Below, in pieces: positions 14,921 through 24,679 of a stretch of 38,985 bases of DNA (positions are counted from its first letter, which is position 1; each line of letters begins with the position of its first letter). A program made the position numbers and the translations under genes. Source of the DNA: Aeromonas aquatica (GTDB lineage Bacteria; Pseudomonadota; Gammaproteobacteria; Enterobacterales; Aeromonadaceae); the NCBI RefSeq assembly GCF_000764655.1, contig NZ_JRGL01000097.1, positions 1-38,985 of the forward strand, in the 5' to 3' direction. The notes under the pieces were generated by a model. That model was not told where the DNA came from. It saw only the letters and a list, made by a program, of their open reading frames with translations, and searched no databases.

Positions 14921-17023
14921 ATGGGATTCAAGGCTGGACTGAGCCGTTTCAAAGAGTACCGATGGTTGCTGACCAAGGGGGTGGGGACGCCGTTGCTGGT
15001 GCTCGCTTCCCTCGGCATGGTGGTGTTGCCCATCCCGCCGCTGATGCTCGATATCCTGTTCTCCTTCAACATCGCCCTCTCCATCGTCGTGCTGCTGGTG
15101 GCCGTCTACACCCGCCGGCCACTGGAATTTGCCGCTTTTCCCACCGTCTTGCTGATAGCGACCCTGCTGCGGCTCGCGCTCAACGTCGCTTCCACCCGGG
15201 TGGTACTGCTGGAAGGCCATAACGGTACCGCGGCGGCCGGCCACGTGATCGAGGCCTTCGGCAACGTGGTGATCGGCGGCAACTATGCGGTGGGCATCAT
15301 CGTCTTCATGATCCTGGTGATCATCAACTTCGTGGTGGTCACCAAGGGGGCGGGCCGGATCTCCGAGGTGAGCGCCCGCTTCACCCTGGATGCCATGCCC
15401 GGCAAGCAGATGGCCATCGATGCGGACCTGAACGCCGGCCTCATCAATCAGGAAGAGGCCAAGAAGCGTCGTCAGGACGTGACCCAGGAAGCAGACTTCT
15501 ACGGCTCCATGGACGGTGCCTCCAAATTCGTGAAGGGGGATGCGGTCGCGGGCATCATGATCCTCTTCATCAACATCATCGGTGGCTTCATCATCGGCAT
15601 GGTGCAGCACCAGCTCACCTTCGGCGAGGCGGCCGAAGTCTATACCCTGCTCGCCATCGGTGACGGCCTGGTGGCCCAGATCCCGTCCCTGCTGCTCTCC
15701 ATCGCCGCCGCCATCATAGTGACCCGCCAGAATACCGATCAGGACATGGGCACGGCGGTGCTCGGCCAGCTGTTCGAAAATCCCAAGGCGCTGGTGATCT
15801 CCGCCGGCATATTGCTGATGATGGGCAGCGTGCCCGGCATGCCGCACCTGGCGTTCCTGAGTCTGGGGGCCGTGGCGGCGGCCGGAGCCTGGTGGTTGCT
15901 GCGCCGCGAGAAACAGAACAAGGCCAGGGCGGCGAGCGGTGAACTCTTGCCGGCCCATGGGGATGCCCCGGTCGAGCAGAAAGACCTGAGCTGGGACGAT
16001 GTGATGCCGGTGGACATCATAGGGCTGGAGGTGGGCTATCAGCTGATCCCGCTGGTGGACAAGAGTCAGGGGGGCGAGCTGCTCAACCGGATCAAGGGGG
16101 TGCGCAAGAAGCTCTCTCAGGAGTTCGGTTTCCTGGTGCCTGCGGTGCACATCCGTGACAACCTGGATCTCGCCCCGAACCAGTATCGCATCACGCTGAT
16201 GGGGGTGAGTACCGGCGAGGCCAGCGTCTATCACGACAAGGAGATGGCCATCAACCCGGGCCAGGTGTTCGGCCAGATCCAGGGCATTGCGACCCAGGAT
16301 CCCGCCTTCGGGCTGGAGGCGGTCTGGGTCGCCAAGGAGCAGGTCTCCCAGGCCCAGACCCTGGGTTATACCGTGGTGGACGCTGCCACTGTGGTAGCCA
16401 CCCACATGAGCCAAATTCTCTCCAATCATGCCGCCCTGTTGCTGGGATATGACGAGGTTCAGCAGCTGCTGGACATGATCGGAAAACATCAGAGCAAGCT
16501 GGTGGAAGGGCTGGTTCCCGAGGTGATCAGCATGGGGAATCTGGTCAAGGTATTGCAAAATCTCCTCAATGAAGGCGTGCCAATTCGCGATATGCGCACT
16601 ATCCTGCAGACCCTCGTGGAATATGCGCCGCGCAGTCCGGATCCGGAAGTGCTGACGGCCGCTTGCCGTATCGCCCTGCGCAGGTTGATCGTGCAGGAGA
16701 TCGCCGGCCCGGAACCCGAGCTGCCGGTGATCACGCTGTCACCAGAATTGGAACGTATATTGCATCAATCCCTGCAAGCAGGTGGAGGAGATGGCGCCGG
16801 CATAGAGCCGGGACTGGCGGAGCGGATGCAGCGCTCCCTGGTGGAAGCCACTCAACGACAAGAACTGGAAGGCCAGCCGGCCGTGCTTCTGACATCGGGG
16901 ATACTGCGCAATACCCTGGCGAAGTTTGTCAAGAATGCCATTCCTGGATTGCGTGTTCTGTCTTATCAGGAAGTGCCTGATGACAAGCAAATCCGCATCG
17001 TCAGTGCGGTAGGACAGAACTAG
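14921..17023 (+). CDS. flhA: Flagellar export protein FlhA
   Basis: FlhA is the nine-copy export-gate ion channel and chaperone-docking platform. The product is about 700 aa. An N-terminal half has eight hydrophobic helices, with the conserved FHIPEP-family loop (DAMPGKQMAIDADLNAG, about 156-172). The soluble C-terminal domain begins near 355. The start is uncertain: TTG 14909, ATG 14918 and ATG 14921 are all in frame. I prefer 14921, seven bases after GAG, and the short leader from the sigma-54 promoter fits. Confidence 0.94.
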   Translation: MGFKAGLSRFKEYRWLLTKGVGTPLLVLASLGMVVLPIPPLMLDILFSFNIALSIVVLLVAVYTRRPLEFAAFPTVLLIATLLRLALNVASTRVVLLEGHNGTAAAGHVIEAFGNVVIGGNYAVGIIVFMILVIINFVVVTKGAGRISEVSARFTLDAMPGKQMAIDADLNAGLINQEEAKKRRQDVTQEADFYGSMDGASKFVKGDAVAGIMILFINIIGGFIIGMVQHQLTFGEAAEVYTLLAIGDGLVAQIPSLLLSIAAAIIVTRQNTDQDMGTAVLGQLFENPKALVISAGILLMMGSVPGMPHLAFLSLGAVAAAGAWWLLRREKQNKARAASGELLPAHGDAPVEQKDLSWDDVMPVDIIGLEVGYQLIPLVDKSQGGELLNRIKGVRKKLSQEFGFLVPAVHIRDNLDLAPNQYRITLMGVSTGEASVYHDKEMAINPGQVFGQIQGIATQDPAFGLEAVWVAKEQVSQAQTLGYTVVDAATVVATHMSQILSNHAALLLGYDEVQQLLDMIGKHQSKLVEGLVPEVISMGNLVKVLQNLLNEGVPIRDMRTILQTLVEYAPRSPDPEVLTAACRIALRRLIVQEIAGPEPELPVITLSPELERILHQSLQAGGGDGAGIEPGLAERMQRSLVEATQRQELEGQPAVLLTSGILRNTLAKFVKNAIPGLRVLSYQEVPDDKQIRIVSAVGQN

Positions 17024-17039
17024 TTAGCGGAGATGACGG

Positions 17040-18545
17040 GTGAAGATTAAGCGGTTTTTTGCCAAAGACATGCGAACGGCGCTGGCCGAGGTCAAGGAGA
17101 CGCTCGGGCCGGATGCCGTCATCATGTCCAACAAGAAGGTCACCGGTGGGGTGGAGATAGTCGCGGCCGTCGACTATCAATCCCAGGTGCCCGGACCCAA
17201 GGACGCGCCGGTTCGCCGTCAGTTGAACGATGAGAGCGTCAATATCTCGTCTGCGGGCAAGCAGATGACGCGCCCGGCGCCAGCCAAGGAGCAGAACGAA
17301 TATTATGCCGATACTCTGGCGGCCCTGCTGGCCCGCCAGCAGAAGCTCAACCCGGCCAACCCGTCAGGCAATGGCAATCCAGCGCCGGGTGCCTGGTCCG
17401 CGAATGCGGCGGGCGGTGGCAATTCCTCGCCGGGTTCTTGGTCCGGGAATGTGGCGGGCGGTGGCAACCAGTCCGCGGGTCTGGTGTCGGCCAATACGGC
17501 CCCCAGAACCCTGGCCGAGCAGGGCCAGTGGGGCGCCGCCCCCGAGCCTGCCAAGCCAAGGCCGCGTTCTGCCCCAAGCCCGCGCCCAGCCCAGGCTCCC
17601 CAGCGGGAGCAGGAGATGGAAGGGATGCGCAAGGAGATGGCCAGCATCCGCAAGTTGCTGGAGCACCAGATCTCCGGCCTGATGTGGCAGGAGGTGGAGC
17701 GCCGGGAGCCGATGCGGGCGCTGCTCATCAAGGAACTCAAGAAGATGGGCTTCGACGATGCCTTCGCCGATCAGCTGGCGGGTCTCATCCCGGAAGATAT
17801 GCCCATTCATCAGGCCATGGCCCAGTTGGCCGAGGTGCTGACGGCCCAGCTCAAGATCAGCGAAGACGATATCCTGCGCCAGGGTGGCGCCGTGGCCCTG
17901 CTCGGTCCGACCGGGGTCGGCAAGACCACCACCATCGCCAAGCTGGCGGCTCGCTTCGCCATGAAATACGGGGCCGAGCAGGTGGCGCTGATCACCACCG
18001 ACAACTATCGGATCGGTGCCCATGAACAGCTGCAGACCTATGGCCGCATCATGGGCTGTCCGGTGCGCCAGGTGCGGGATGCCGAGGAGCTGGCCAATGC
18101 GCTCTACCAGTTCCGTAACCGCCGGTTGGTGCTCATCGATACCGCCGGGGTGGGTCAGCGGGATATCCGTCTGACCGAGCAGCTCGATACCCTGGTCAAG
18201 AATGCCAAGGTGCGCATTCGCAGTTATCTGGTCATGTCCGCCACCTCCCAGCGACGGGTGATGCAGGAGGCGGTGGATCACTTCCGGCGCATTCCGCTCA
18301 GTGGCTGCATCCTGACCAAGCTGGACGAGAGCCTGAATCTGGGTGAAGTGATCAACGTATGCATTCAGAACGCGCTGCCCATCAGCTACATCACCGATGG
18401 ACAGCGGGTGCCGGAAGATATTCAAGTTGCCAATGCGGCGCTGCTGGTCGGTGCCGCCATGGGCTCGCTCGAGCGAGAAGCAGAGGATCCCTATTTCTGG
18501 GGGTCGGGTTTTGGCGAGGCCGAAGATTCGGAGTTTTATGAGTAA
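17040..18545 (+). CDS. flhF: Polar flagellum positioning GTPase FlhF
   Basis: FlhF is an SRP-type GTPase that recruits the first flagellar parts to the pole. The 501-aa product begins MKIKRFFAKDMRTALAEVK, typical of FlhF. It has a long variable basic/proline linker, then an N-domain and a G-domain with P-loop GPTGVGKTT at about 289-297, TTDNYRIGA, and DTAGVGQRD. The linker contains three 15-residue Gly/Asn-rich repeats. The start is GTG 17040 with GGAG upstream. The stop overlaps fleN by 8 bases. Confidence 0.96.
   Translation: MKIKRFFAKDMRTALAEVKETLGPDAVIMSNKKVTGGVEIVAAVDYQSQVPGPKDAPVRRQLNDESVNISSAGKQMTRPAPAKEQNEYYADTLAALLARQQKLNPANPSGNGNPAPGAWSANAAGGGNSSPGSWSGNVAGGGNQSAGLVSANTAPRTLAEQGQWGAAPEPAKPRPRSAPSPRPAQAPQREQEMEGMRKEMASIRKLLEHQISGLMWQEVERREPMRALLIKELKKMGFDDAFADQLAGLIPEDMPIHQAMAQLAEVLTAQLKISEDDILRQGGAVALLGPTGVGKTTTIAKLAARFAMKYGAEQVALITTDNYRIGAHEQLQTYGRIMGCPVRQVRDAEELANALYQFRNRRLVLIDTAGVGQRDIRLTEQLDTLVKNAKVRIRSYLVMSATSQRRVMQEAVDHFRRIPLSGCILTKLDESLNLGEVINVCIQNALPISYITDGQRVPEDIQVANAALLVGAAMGSLEREAEDPYFWGSGFGEAEDSEFYE
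17370..17500 (+). repeat. 45-bp repeats in the flhF linker
   Basis: GGCGGGCGGTGGCAA recurs at 17408 and 17453, a 45-base period. The encoded units are GNPAPGAWSANAAGG, GNSSPGSWSGNVAGG and GNQSAGLVSANTAPR. The repeat is in frame and lies in the disordered linker between the FlhF N-terminal B domain and the GTPase core, where length changes are tolerated. Confidence 0.8.
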
Positions 18546-19422
18546 CATGTATATGGATCAGGCGAGTGGTCTGCGCAAAATGCGTCAAAACAATCGAGTG
18601 AAAGTGATCGCCGTGTCCGGAGGCAAGGGGGGCGTGGGCAAGACCAACGTCACCCTGAACGTGGCGGGAGCCATGGCCGCCCAAGGCAAGCGCGTATTGG
18701 TACTGGATGCTGACCTTGGCCTGGCCAACGTCGACGTCATGCTCGGGCTGCGGGTGCACCGCAATCTGTCCCATGTGCTGGCCGGGGAGTGCACCATAGA
18801 CGACATCATCGTCGAGGGGCCCTACGGCATGATGATAGTGCCGGCCACCTCCGGGACCCAGTCCATGGTCGAGCTCTCCCCGGTGCAACATGCCGAGCTC
18901 ATCCGTGCCTTCAGCGAGATGAAGACTCAGGTCGATGTGCTGCTGGTGGACACCGCGGCGGGGATCTCCGACATGGTGCTGAGTTTCACCCGTGCGGCCC
19001 AGGACATCATGGTGGTGGTGTGCGACGAGCCCACCTCCATCACCGATGCCTATGCCCTCATCAAGATCCTCTCCAAGGATCACGGGGTGTTCCGCTTCAA
19101 GGTGGTGGCCAACATGGTGCGCTCCCTGCGCGAGGGGCAGGAGCTCTTCGCTAAGCTGACCCGGGTCACCGACCGCTTCCTGGATACCTCTCTGGAGCTG
19201 GTTGCTTGTGTCCCTTATGACACCAACCTGCGGGCCGCCGTGCGCAAGCAGAAGCTGATCGTCGAGGCCTTCCCCAAGTCGCCCGCCGCGCTGGCGTTTC
19301 GCGCCCTGGCCAACAAGGCGGCGAGCTGGCCCATCCCGAACCAACCGGGCGGCCACCTCGAGTTTTTCCTCGAAAATTTATTGCAAAAGCCGGTCATAGC
19401 ACAGGAAGACTCCCGTGAATAA
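18538..19422 (+). CDS. flhG: Flagellar number regulator FleN/FlhG (MinD-like ATPase)
   Basis: FleN (FlhG) limits polar flagella to one by restraining FlhF and the master regulator FlrA/FleQ. The 294-aa product has the deviant Walker A SGGKGGVGKT at 27-36, DADLGLANVD and the VDTAAGISDMV switch of the MinD/ParA family. The start ATG 18538 overlaps the flhF stop (ATGAGTAA); an upstream in-frame ATG at 18397 is inside flhF and unlikely. The stop overlaps fliA by 8 bases. Confidence 0.95.
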   Translation: MSNMYMDQASGLRKMRQNNRVKVIAVSGGKGGVGKTNVTLNVAGAMAAQGKRVLVLDADLGLANVDVMLGLRVHRNLSHVLAGECTIDDIIVEGPYGMMIVPATSGTQSMVELSPVQHAELIRAFSEMKTQVDVLLVDTAAGISDMVLSFTRAAQDIMVVVCDEPTSITDAYALIKILSKDHGVFRFKVVANMVRSLREGQELFAKLTRVTDRFLDTSLELVACVPYDTNLRAAVRKQKLIVEAFPKSPAALAFRALANKAASWPIPNQPGGHLEFFLENLLQKPVIAQEDSRE

Positions 19423-20134
19423 AGCCCAAGCATACTTGCGTCATCAGGATTCCTATGTGCTGGTCGAGCGTCATGCTCCGCTGGTTAAACGGATCGCCCA
19501 GCATTTGTTGGCTCGTCTGCCGAGCAGTGTCTTGCTGGATGACCTGATCCAGGCAGGTATGATTGGGTTGCTCGAAGCCTCCCGCAATTTTGACGGCAGC
19601 AAGGGCGCCAGCTTTGAAACCTATGCCGGCATCCGCATCCGCGGGGCCATGCTCGACGAGATCCGCCGTGGTGACTGGGTGCCGCGCTCGGTGCACCGCA
19701 ACAGCCGTGCCATCGCCGAGGCCATCGAAAACGTGGAGCAGGCTCATGGCCGGGATGCCCGTGACAATGAGGTTGCGTCCCGGATGGGGGTCTCCCTTAG
19801 CGAGTATCACGCCATGCTGCAGGATGTCTCTTGCGGCAAGATCATCGGCATCGAGGATCTGGGGGTCAGCGAGGATGTGATAGGGCATCCCGATGATGCC
19901 AGCGGTCATGGTGGCTTTGACGATCTGGCGGCCGAGCGCTTTCAGGGCGCCCTGGCCGAACACATCGCCCGCCTGCCCGAGCGGGAGGCGCTGGTGCTTT
20001 CGCTTTATTACGACGAAGAGCTGAACCTGCGCGAGATCGGTGAAGTCTTGAGTGTGAGCGAGTCTCGGGTGAGCCAGATCCACAGCCAGGCCATGCACAG
20101 ATTGCGCGCGCGTTTGCGAGATTGGAATTTATAA
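19415..20134 (+). CDS. fliA: Flagellar sigma factor FliA (sigma-28)
   Basis: FliA directs transcription of late flagellar and motility genes and is held by FlgM until the hook is complete. The 239-aa product has region 2 (HAPLVKRIAQHLLARLPSSV, DDLIQAGMIGLLEA), region 3, and region 4 (LNLREIGEVLSVSESRVSQI, then HSQAMHRLRARL). The start is GTG 19415 overlapping the end of fleN, with AGGAAG upstream. A 111-base gap follows before cheY. In it I see only a strong ribosome site and a weak AGCCG/CGGCT stem at about 20213-20229. Confidence 0.96.
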   Translation: MNKAQAYLRHQDSYVLVERHAPLVKRIAQHLLARLPSSVLLDDLIQAGMIGLLEASRNFDGSKGASFETYAGIRIRGAMLDEIRRGDWVPRSVHRNSRAIAEAIENVEQAHGRDARDNEVASRMGVSLSEYHAMLQDVSCGKIIGIEDLGVSEDVIGHPDDASGHGGFDDLAAERFQGALAEHIARLPEREALVLSLYYDEELNLREIGEVLSVSESRVSQIHSQAMHRLRARLRDWNL

Positions 20135-20245
20135 GTGGTTGTACTGGCTACACTGGAACGCAACTCTAAGGCATAATCCGCACCATTCAACCTGCATTCA
20201 GCATCATGTAAATGAGCCGTTTTGGCGGCTATTTAGGAGGGAATT

Positions 20246-20629
20246 TTGGACAAGAACATGAAAATCCTCATCGTGGATGACTTTTCAACGATGCGCCGGA
20301 TTATCAAGAACTTGCTGCGTGACCTGGGATACAACAATACCCACGAAGCAGACGATGGCAACACGGCGCTGCCTATGTTGAAGAACGGCGACTACCAGTT
20401 TGTGGTCACCGACTGGAACATGCCCGGCATGCAGGGCATCGACCTGCTCAAGGCCATCCGCCTCGATGACAAACTCAAGCACCTGCCGGTGCTGATGGTG
20501 ACTGCGGAAGCCAAGCGCGAGCAGATCATCGAAGCCGCCCAGGCAGGGGTCAATGGCTATATCGTCAAGCCGTTCACCGCCGCCACCCTCAAAGAGAAGC
20601 TCGACAAAATCTTTGAACGCATCGGTTAA
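20246..20629 (+). CDS. cheY: Chemotaxis response regulator CheY
   Basis: CheY carries the phosphoryl signal from CheA to FliM. The 127-aa single receiver domain has the acid pocket D11/D12 (numbered from the TTG start), phospho-acceptor D56 in VVTDWNMPG, the switch T86 region (MVTAEAK) and the conserved Lys in YIVKPF. The start is TTG 20246, four bases after AGGAGGG. ATG 20258 is the alternative but lies 16 bases from that site. Confidence 0.96.
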   Translation: MDKNMKILIVDDFSTMRRIIKNLLRDLGYNNTHEADDGNTALPMLKNGDYQFVVTDWNMPGMQGIDLLKAIRLDDKLKHLPVLMVTAEAKREQIIEAAQAGVNGYIVKPFTAATLKEKLDKIFERIG

Positions 20630-20641
20630 GGAGTGGCAGGG

Positions 20642-21382
20642 ATGACGGCCAAAACGAGTGCCCTGATCTCGCTCGATCAGGCAAGGATGCTGGTGACCCA
20701 CCTTGAGCAAGGGGAGTTTGAACAGGCCGATACCATCCTCGCCGAGGTGTGTGCCCCCAATGCGGCGGCGCTGTTCGACAAGGTGGGTCAACTGACTCGC
20801 CAACTGCACAACTCTTTGCAGGATTTTCGGCTGGATCCCCGGATCCCCGACCTGGCCACCCACGAGATCCCCGATGCCCGGGAACGTCTGAGCTATGTCA
20901 TCGACATGACGGACAAGGCGGCCAACCGCACCATGGATGCGGTAGAAGCCAGTCTGCCCATCGCCGATCGGCTCAATGACAACATTCAGCTGGTCATGCC
21001 CAATTGGAATGCCTTGATGAGCCGGGATCTCGAGCTGGGCCAGTTCAAGGCGCTCTGCCATCAACTGAATGATTTTATTAAGGCTTCAGAGGCAGATGCC
21101 GATAAGTTACGACAACTGCTGACGGAAATTCTGATGGCTCAGGATTTCCAGGATTTGACCGGTCAGATGATCCGCAAGGTCATCAAGCTGGTGCAGGAAG
21201 TTGAAACGAAGCTGATTGAGATGCTGACGATGTTTGGTGAGGCGGTGGCCGAGAATTCGGTGCGCGGCCTGCCGGCGAGCGGCATCGAAGCCGAGGGCCC
21301 CATCATGAACCCGCAGACAAGGTCCGATGTGGTCAACGGTCAGGATGATGTGGACGATCTGCTGTCTAGTCTGGGATTCTAA
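20642..21382 (+). CDS. cheZ: Chemotaxis phosphatase CheZ
   Basis: CheZ dephosphorylates CheY-P. The 246-aa product is helical with the catalytic region ILMAQDFQDLTGQMI, which holds the phosphatase Gln, and the C-terminal CheY-binding peptide DDVDDLLSSLGF. I chose ATG 20642, eight bases after AAGGAG (20628-20633). A GTG at 20633 is in frame but overlaps the ribosome site. The gene lies 12 bases after cheY and 11 before cheA. Confidence 0.95.
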   Translation: MTAKTSALISLDQARMLVTHLEQGEFEQADTILAEVCAPNAAALFDKVGQLTRQLHNSLQDFRLDPRIPDLATHEIPDARERLSYVIDMTDKAANRTMDAVEASLPIADRLNDNIQLVMPNWNALMSRDLELGQFKALCHQLNDFIKASEADADKLRQLLTEILMAQDFQDLTGQMIRKVIKLVQEVETKLIEMLTMFGEAVAENSVRGLPASGIEAEGPIMNPQTRSDVVNGQDDVDDLLSSLGF

Positions 21383-21393
21383 TGGAGTGACGC

Positions 21394-23529
21394 ATGGCCT
21401 TCGAAGTTGATGAAGACATACTGCAAGACTTTTTGGTCGAAGCATCAGAAATATTGGAACAGTTGTCTGAACAACTGGTCGACTTGGAAAAGCGACCCGA
21501 TGACAAGAATCTGTTGAATGCCATTTTCCGCGGCTTCCATACCGTCAAGGGGGGAGCCGGTTTCCTCTCCCTGACCGAGCTGGTGGACGTCTGCCACGGT
21601 GCCGAGAACCTGTTCGACATGCTGCGCAACGGCAAGCGAACCCTCAGCGCCGAGCTGATGGATGTCATCTTGCAGGCCCTCGATGCCATCAACGTCATGT
21701 TTGCCCAGGTACAGAACCGGGAGCCGACCAGCCCGGCTTCCGCCGATCTCCTGCACGATCTGCACGAGCTGTGCAAGCCCGAAGGGCAGGAACGGCTGCG
21801 AACCGCCAGCGTCGTCGTCGCCCCGCAACTCGAACCCGTGCCCGAGCCGGTGATCGTCGCCGAGGTGGCACCTGTTGCCGTCAATGGCGGTGGCTCCATC
21901 GATGAGATCTCCGCCGATGAGTTCGAGCGGCTGCTCGATGAGCTGCACGGTGCCGGCAAGGCCCCGACGGTGTCGGTTGCCCCTGTCTTGAGCGGCTCTG
22001 GCGACATCACCGACGACGAATTCGAGGCGCTGCTCGATCAGCTGCACGGCCAGGGCCAGCACGGTGGTGCCCCCGATTTGAGCCCGCTGCAGTCGGTACA
22101 ACAAGAGGTGGACGAGCTCATCGATGACGACGAGTTCGAGCGCCTGCTGGATGAGTTGCACGGCCGCGGCCAGGCGCCGCAGCACAATATGGCGGCGTCG
22201 ACGCCAGCGCCTATCGCTCCGGCTCCCGCGCCTGTGGTTCAGCCCAGTGCCACCGCCAGCCCGGTGCCGGTTGCCAAGGCTGCCCCCGTGGTCGCCAAGC
22301 CAGCACCAGCCCCTGCGCCAGCCAAACAGGCGCCCCCTGCCGAGAGCAGCACGGTACAGAACGACACCACGGTACGGGTGGATACCAAGACTTTGGACGT
22401 CATCATGAACATGGTGGGCGAGCTGGTCCTGGTGCGTAACCGTCTGGTGAGCCTCGGCGTCGCCAGCAATGACGAAGAGATGTCCAAGGCGGTGGCCAAC
22501 CTGGATGTGGTGACCGCCGATCTGCAGGGCGCTGTCATGAAGACCCGCATGCAGCCTATCAAGAAGGTATTCGGTCGCTTCCCCCGCGTGGTACGCGATC
22601 TGGCCCGCACCCTCAAGAAAGACATCGAGCTGGTGATGGTCGGGGAGGAGACGGATCTCGACAAGAATCTGGTGGAGGCCCTGGCCGATCCCCTGGTTCA
22701 CCTGGTGCGCAACTCCTGCGATCACGGCGTCGAGATGCCGGATGTGCGCGAGAAGGCGGGCAAGCCCCGTCAGGGCACCATCACCTTGAGCGCCTCCCAA
22801 CAGGGGGATCATATCCTGCTCTGCATCGAGGATGACGGCGCCGGCATGGATCCGGAGAAGCTGAAGTCCATCGCCATCAGCCGTGGCGTGCTGGATGCCG
22901 ACAGTGCTGCGCGCATGAGTGACAACGACGCCTATAACCTGATTTTTGCTCCCGGTTTCTCTACCAAATCGGAGATTTCCGATATTTCCGGTCGTGGCGT
23001 TGGCATGGACGTGGTGAAAACCAGCATCGTCAGCCTCAATGGCTCGGTCCACATAGATTCGACCTGGGGCAAGGGCACTCGCCTCGAGATCAAGGTGCCC
23101 CTCACCCTGGCCATCTTGCCGACCCTGATGGTGGAAGTGGGCAAGCAGACCTTCGCTCTGCCACTTGGCTGTGTGAACGAAATTTTCCACCTGGATCTGA
23201 AGAAGGCCAACGTGGTGGATGGCCAGCTCACCATCATAGTGCGCGACAAGGCGATCCCCCTGTTCTACCTGCACAAGTGGCTGGTGCGCGGCGCCGGCAA
23301 GACGGCGCGCCAGGACACTGGCCACGTGGTCATAGTCCAGATCGGTACCCAGCAGGTGGGCTTCGTCGTGGACAACCTCATCGGCCAGGAAGAGGTGGTG
23401 ATAAAGCCCTTGGACAACCTGCTGCAGGGCACCCCCGGCATGGCCGGCGCCACCATCACCAGCGACGGCGGCATCGCCCTCATTCTGGATGTACCCAGCC
23501 TGCTCAAGGCCTATGCGCGCCGGCACTGA
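21394..23529 (+). CDS. cheA: Chemotaxis histidine kinase CheA
   Basis: CheA is the kinase of the chemoreceptor array. The 711-aa product has a P1 Hpt domain with the phospho-acceptor H49 in [12 protein letters not shown] and a long linker. The P3 dimerisation region starts near 330. The P4 ATPase follows ([10 protein letters not shown] near 435, [16 protein letters not shown]), and then the P5 CheW-like domain. The linker (about 165-270) repeats a motif DEFExLLDxLHGxG three times, followed by Pro/Ala-rich sequence. A separate P2 domain is not obvious. Confidence 0.96.
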   Translation: MAFEVDEDILQDFLVEASEILEQLSEQLVDLEKRPDDKNLLNAIFRGFHTVKGGAGFLSLTELVDVCHGAENLFDMLRNGKRTLSAELMDVILQALDAINVMFAQVQNREPTSPASADLLHDLHELCKPEGQERLRTASVVVAPQLEPVPEPVIVAEVAPVAVNGGGSIDEISADEFERLLDELHGAGKAPTVSVAPVLSGSGDITDDEFEALLDQLHGQGQHGGAPDLSPLQSVQQEVDELIDDDEFERLLDELHGRGQAPQHNMAASTPAPIAPAPAPVVQPSATASPVPVAKAAPVVAKPAPAPAPAKQAPPAESSTVQNDTTVRVDTKTLDVIMNMVGELVLVRNRLVSLGVASNDEEMSKAVANLDVVTADLQGAVMKTRMQPIKKVFGRFPRVVRDLARTLKKDIELVMVGEETDLDKNLVEALADPLVHLVRNSCDHGVEMPDVREKAGKPRQGTITLSASQQGDHILLCIEDDGAGMDPEKLKSIAISRGVLDADSAARMSDNDAYNLIFAPGFSTKSEISDISGRGVGMDVVKTSIVSLNGSVHIDSTWGKGTRLEIKVPLTLAILPTLMVEVGKQTFALPLGCVNEIFHLDLKKANVVDGQLTIIVRDKAIPLFYLHKWLVRGAGKTARQDTGHVVIVQIGTQQVGFVVDNLIGQEEVVIKPLDNLLQGTPGMAGATITSDGGIALILDVPSLLKAYARRH

Positions 23530-23561
23530 TCGTTCCGACCCGAGGAGTTAGAAGAAGAACA

Positions 23562-24677
23562 ATGGCAGTCAAGGTATTAGTGGTCGACGATTCGAGCTTC
23601 TTCCGCCGCAGGGTGAGCGAGATCATCAATCAGGATCCCCTGATGACGGTGATCGACACGGCCCAGAATGGACGGGAGGCGGTGGACAAGGCGCTGCAGT
23701 TGCGGCCCGACGTCATCACCATGGACATCGAAATGCCGGTACTCGACGGCATCAGCGCCGTGCGCGAGATCATGGCCAAGTGTCCCACCCCCATACTGAT
23801 GTTCTCCTCGCTGACCCACGACGGCGCCAAGGCGACCCTGGATGCGCTGGATGCCGGTGCCCTCGACTTTCTCCCCAAGAAGTTCGAAGACATCGCCCGC
23901 GACAAGGACGAAGCGGTCAGGCTGCTGCAACAGCGGGTCAGGGAGATTGCCCGCAAGCGCTTCCTGATGGCGGCCAAGCCGAGGGCCCCCGAACCGCTGG
24001 TGCGTCCTCCCGTGGTCGGTGGTGGCCTGGGACGTCCCCTCGAGCGCCAGCCCGAGCCGACCCGTGCCCCGGGGACTCCCGCCAGCTTCAAGCGCAGTGG
24101 CAAGAGTTATCAGCTGGTGGCTATCGGCACCTCCACCGGTGGCCCCGTGGCGCTGCAAAACGTGCTGACCAAGCTGCCGGGGGATTTCCCGCACCCCATC
24201 TTGTTGATCCAGCACATGCCGGCGACCTTCACCGCCGCCTTCGCCGCTCGCCTCAACGGCCTGTGCCAGATCGGTGTCAAGGAGGCCGAGGACGGAGACG
24301 TACTCAAGCCAGGTCATGCCTACCTTGCCCCCGGCGGCAAGCAGATGCTGCTGGAGGGACGGGGCCCAGGGGCTCGCCTGCGGATCATCGAGGGCAATGA
24401 CAAGGTCAACTACAAGCCTTGTGTCGACATCACCTTCGCCTCGGCCGCCAAGACCTACGGCGACAAGGTGCTCGCCATAGTGCTGACCGGCATGGGCGCC
24501 GATGGCCGGGACGGGGCGCGTCTGCTCAAGGAGCAGGGGGCGACCATCTGGGCCCAGGATGAAGCCTCCTGCGTGGTCTACGGCATGCCCCAGGCGGTCG
24601 CCAAGGCTGGCATAGCGAGCGAATCCCTGCCGCTGGATCGGGTGGCACAGCGCATCCTGATCGAGTTGGGTCGCTGA
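23562..24677 (+). CDS. cheB: Chemotaxis methylesterase CheB
   Basis: CheB demethylates and deamidates chemoreceptors when phosphorylated. The 371-aa product has an N-terminal receiver domain (D9/D10, phospho-acceptor D55 in ITMDIEMP). A Pro/Arg-rich linker leads to the esterase domain with catalytic S191 (GTSTGGP), H218 (QHMP) and D314 (GMGADGRDG). The start is ATG 23562; an upstream in-frame extension into cheA is not credible. motC begins two bases after its stop. Confidence 0.96.
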   Translation: MAVKVLVVDDSSFFRRRVSEIINQDPLMTVIDTAQNGREAVDKALQLRPDVITMDIEMPVLDGISAVREIMAKCPTPILMFSSLTHDGAKATLDALDAGALDFLPKKFEDIARDKDEAVRLLQQRVREIARKRFLMAAKPRAPEPLVRPPVVGGGLGRPLERQPEPTRAPGTPASFKRSGKSYQLVAIGTSTGGPVALQNVLTKLPGDFPHPILLIQHMPATFTAAFAARLNGLCQIGVKEAEDGDVLKPGHAYLAPGGKQMLLEGRGPGARLRIIEGNDKVNYKPCVDITFASAAKTYGDKVLAIVLTGMGADGRDGARLLKEQGATIWAQDEASCVVYGMPQAVAKAGIASESLPLDRVAQRILIELGR

Positions 24678-24679
24678 GC

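Noticed and set aside
20210..20236. Sigma-28-like element before cheY (TAAA, 15 bases, GCTATTTA)
   Set aside because: The -10 matches only half of GCCGATAA, and the transcription start would fall in or beyond the cheY ribosome site.
21445..23526. Long minus-strand open frame opposite cheA (693 codons)
   Set aside because: It is a GC-rich shadow frame of a clear cheA; composition is His/Gln/Leu-biased and no family is recognisable.
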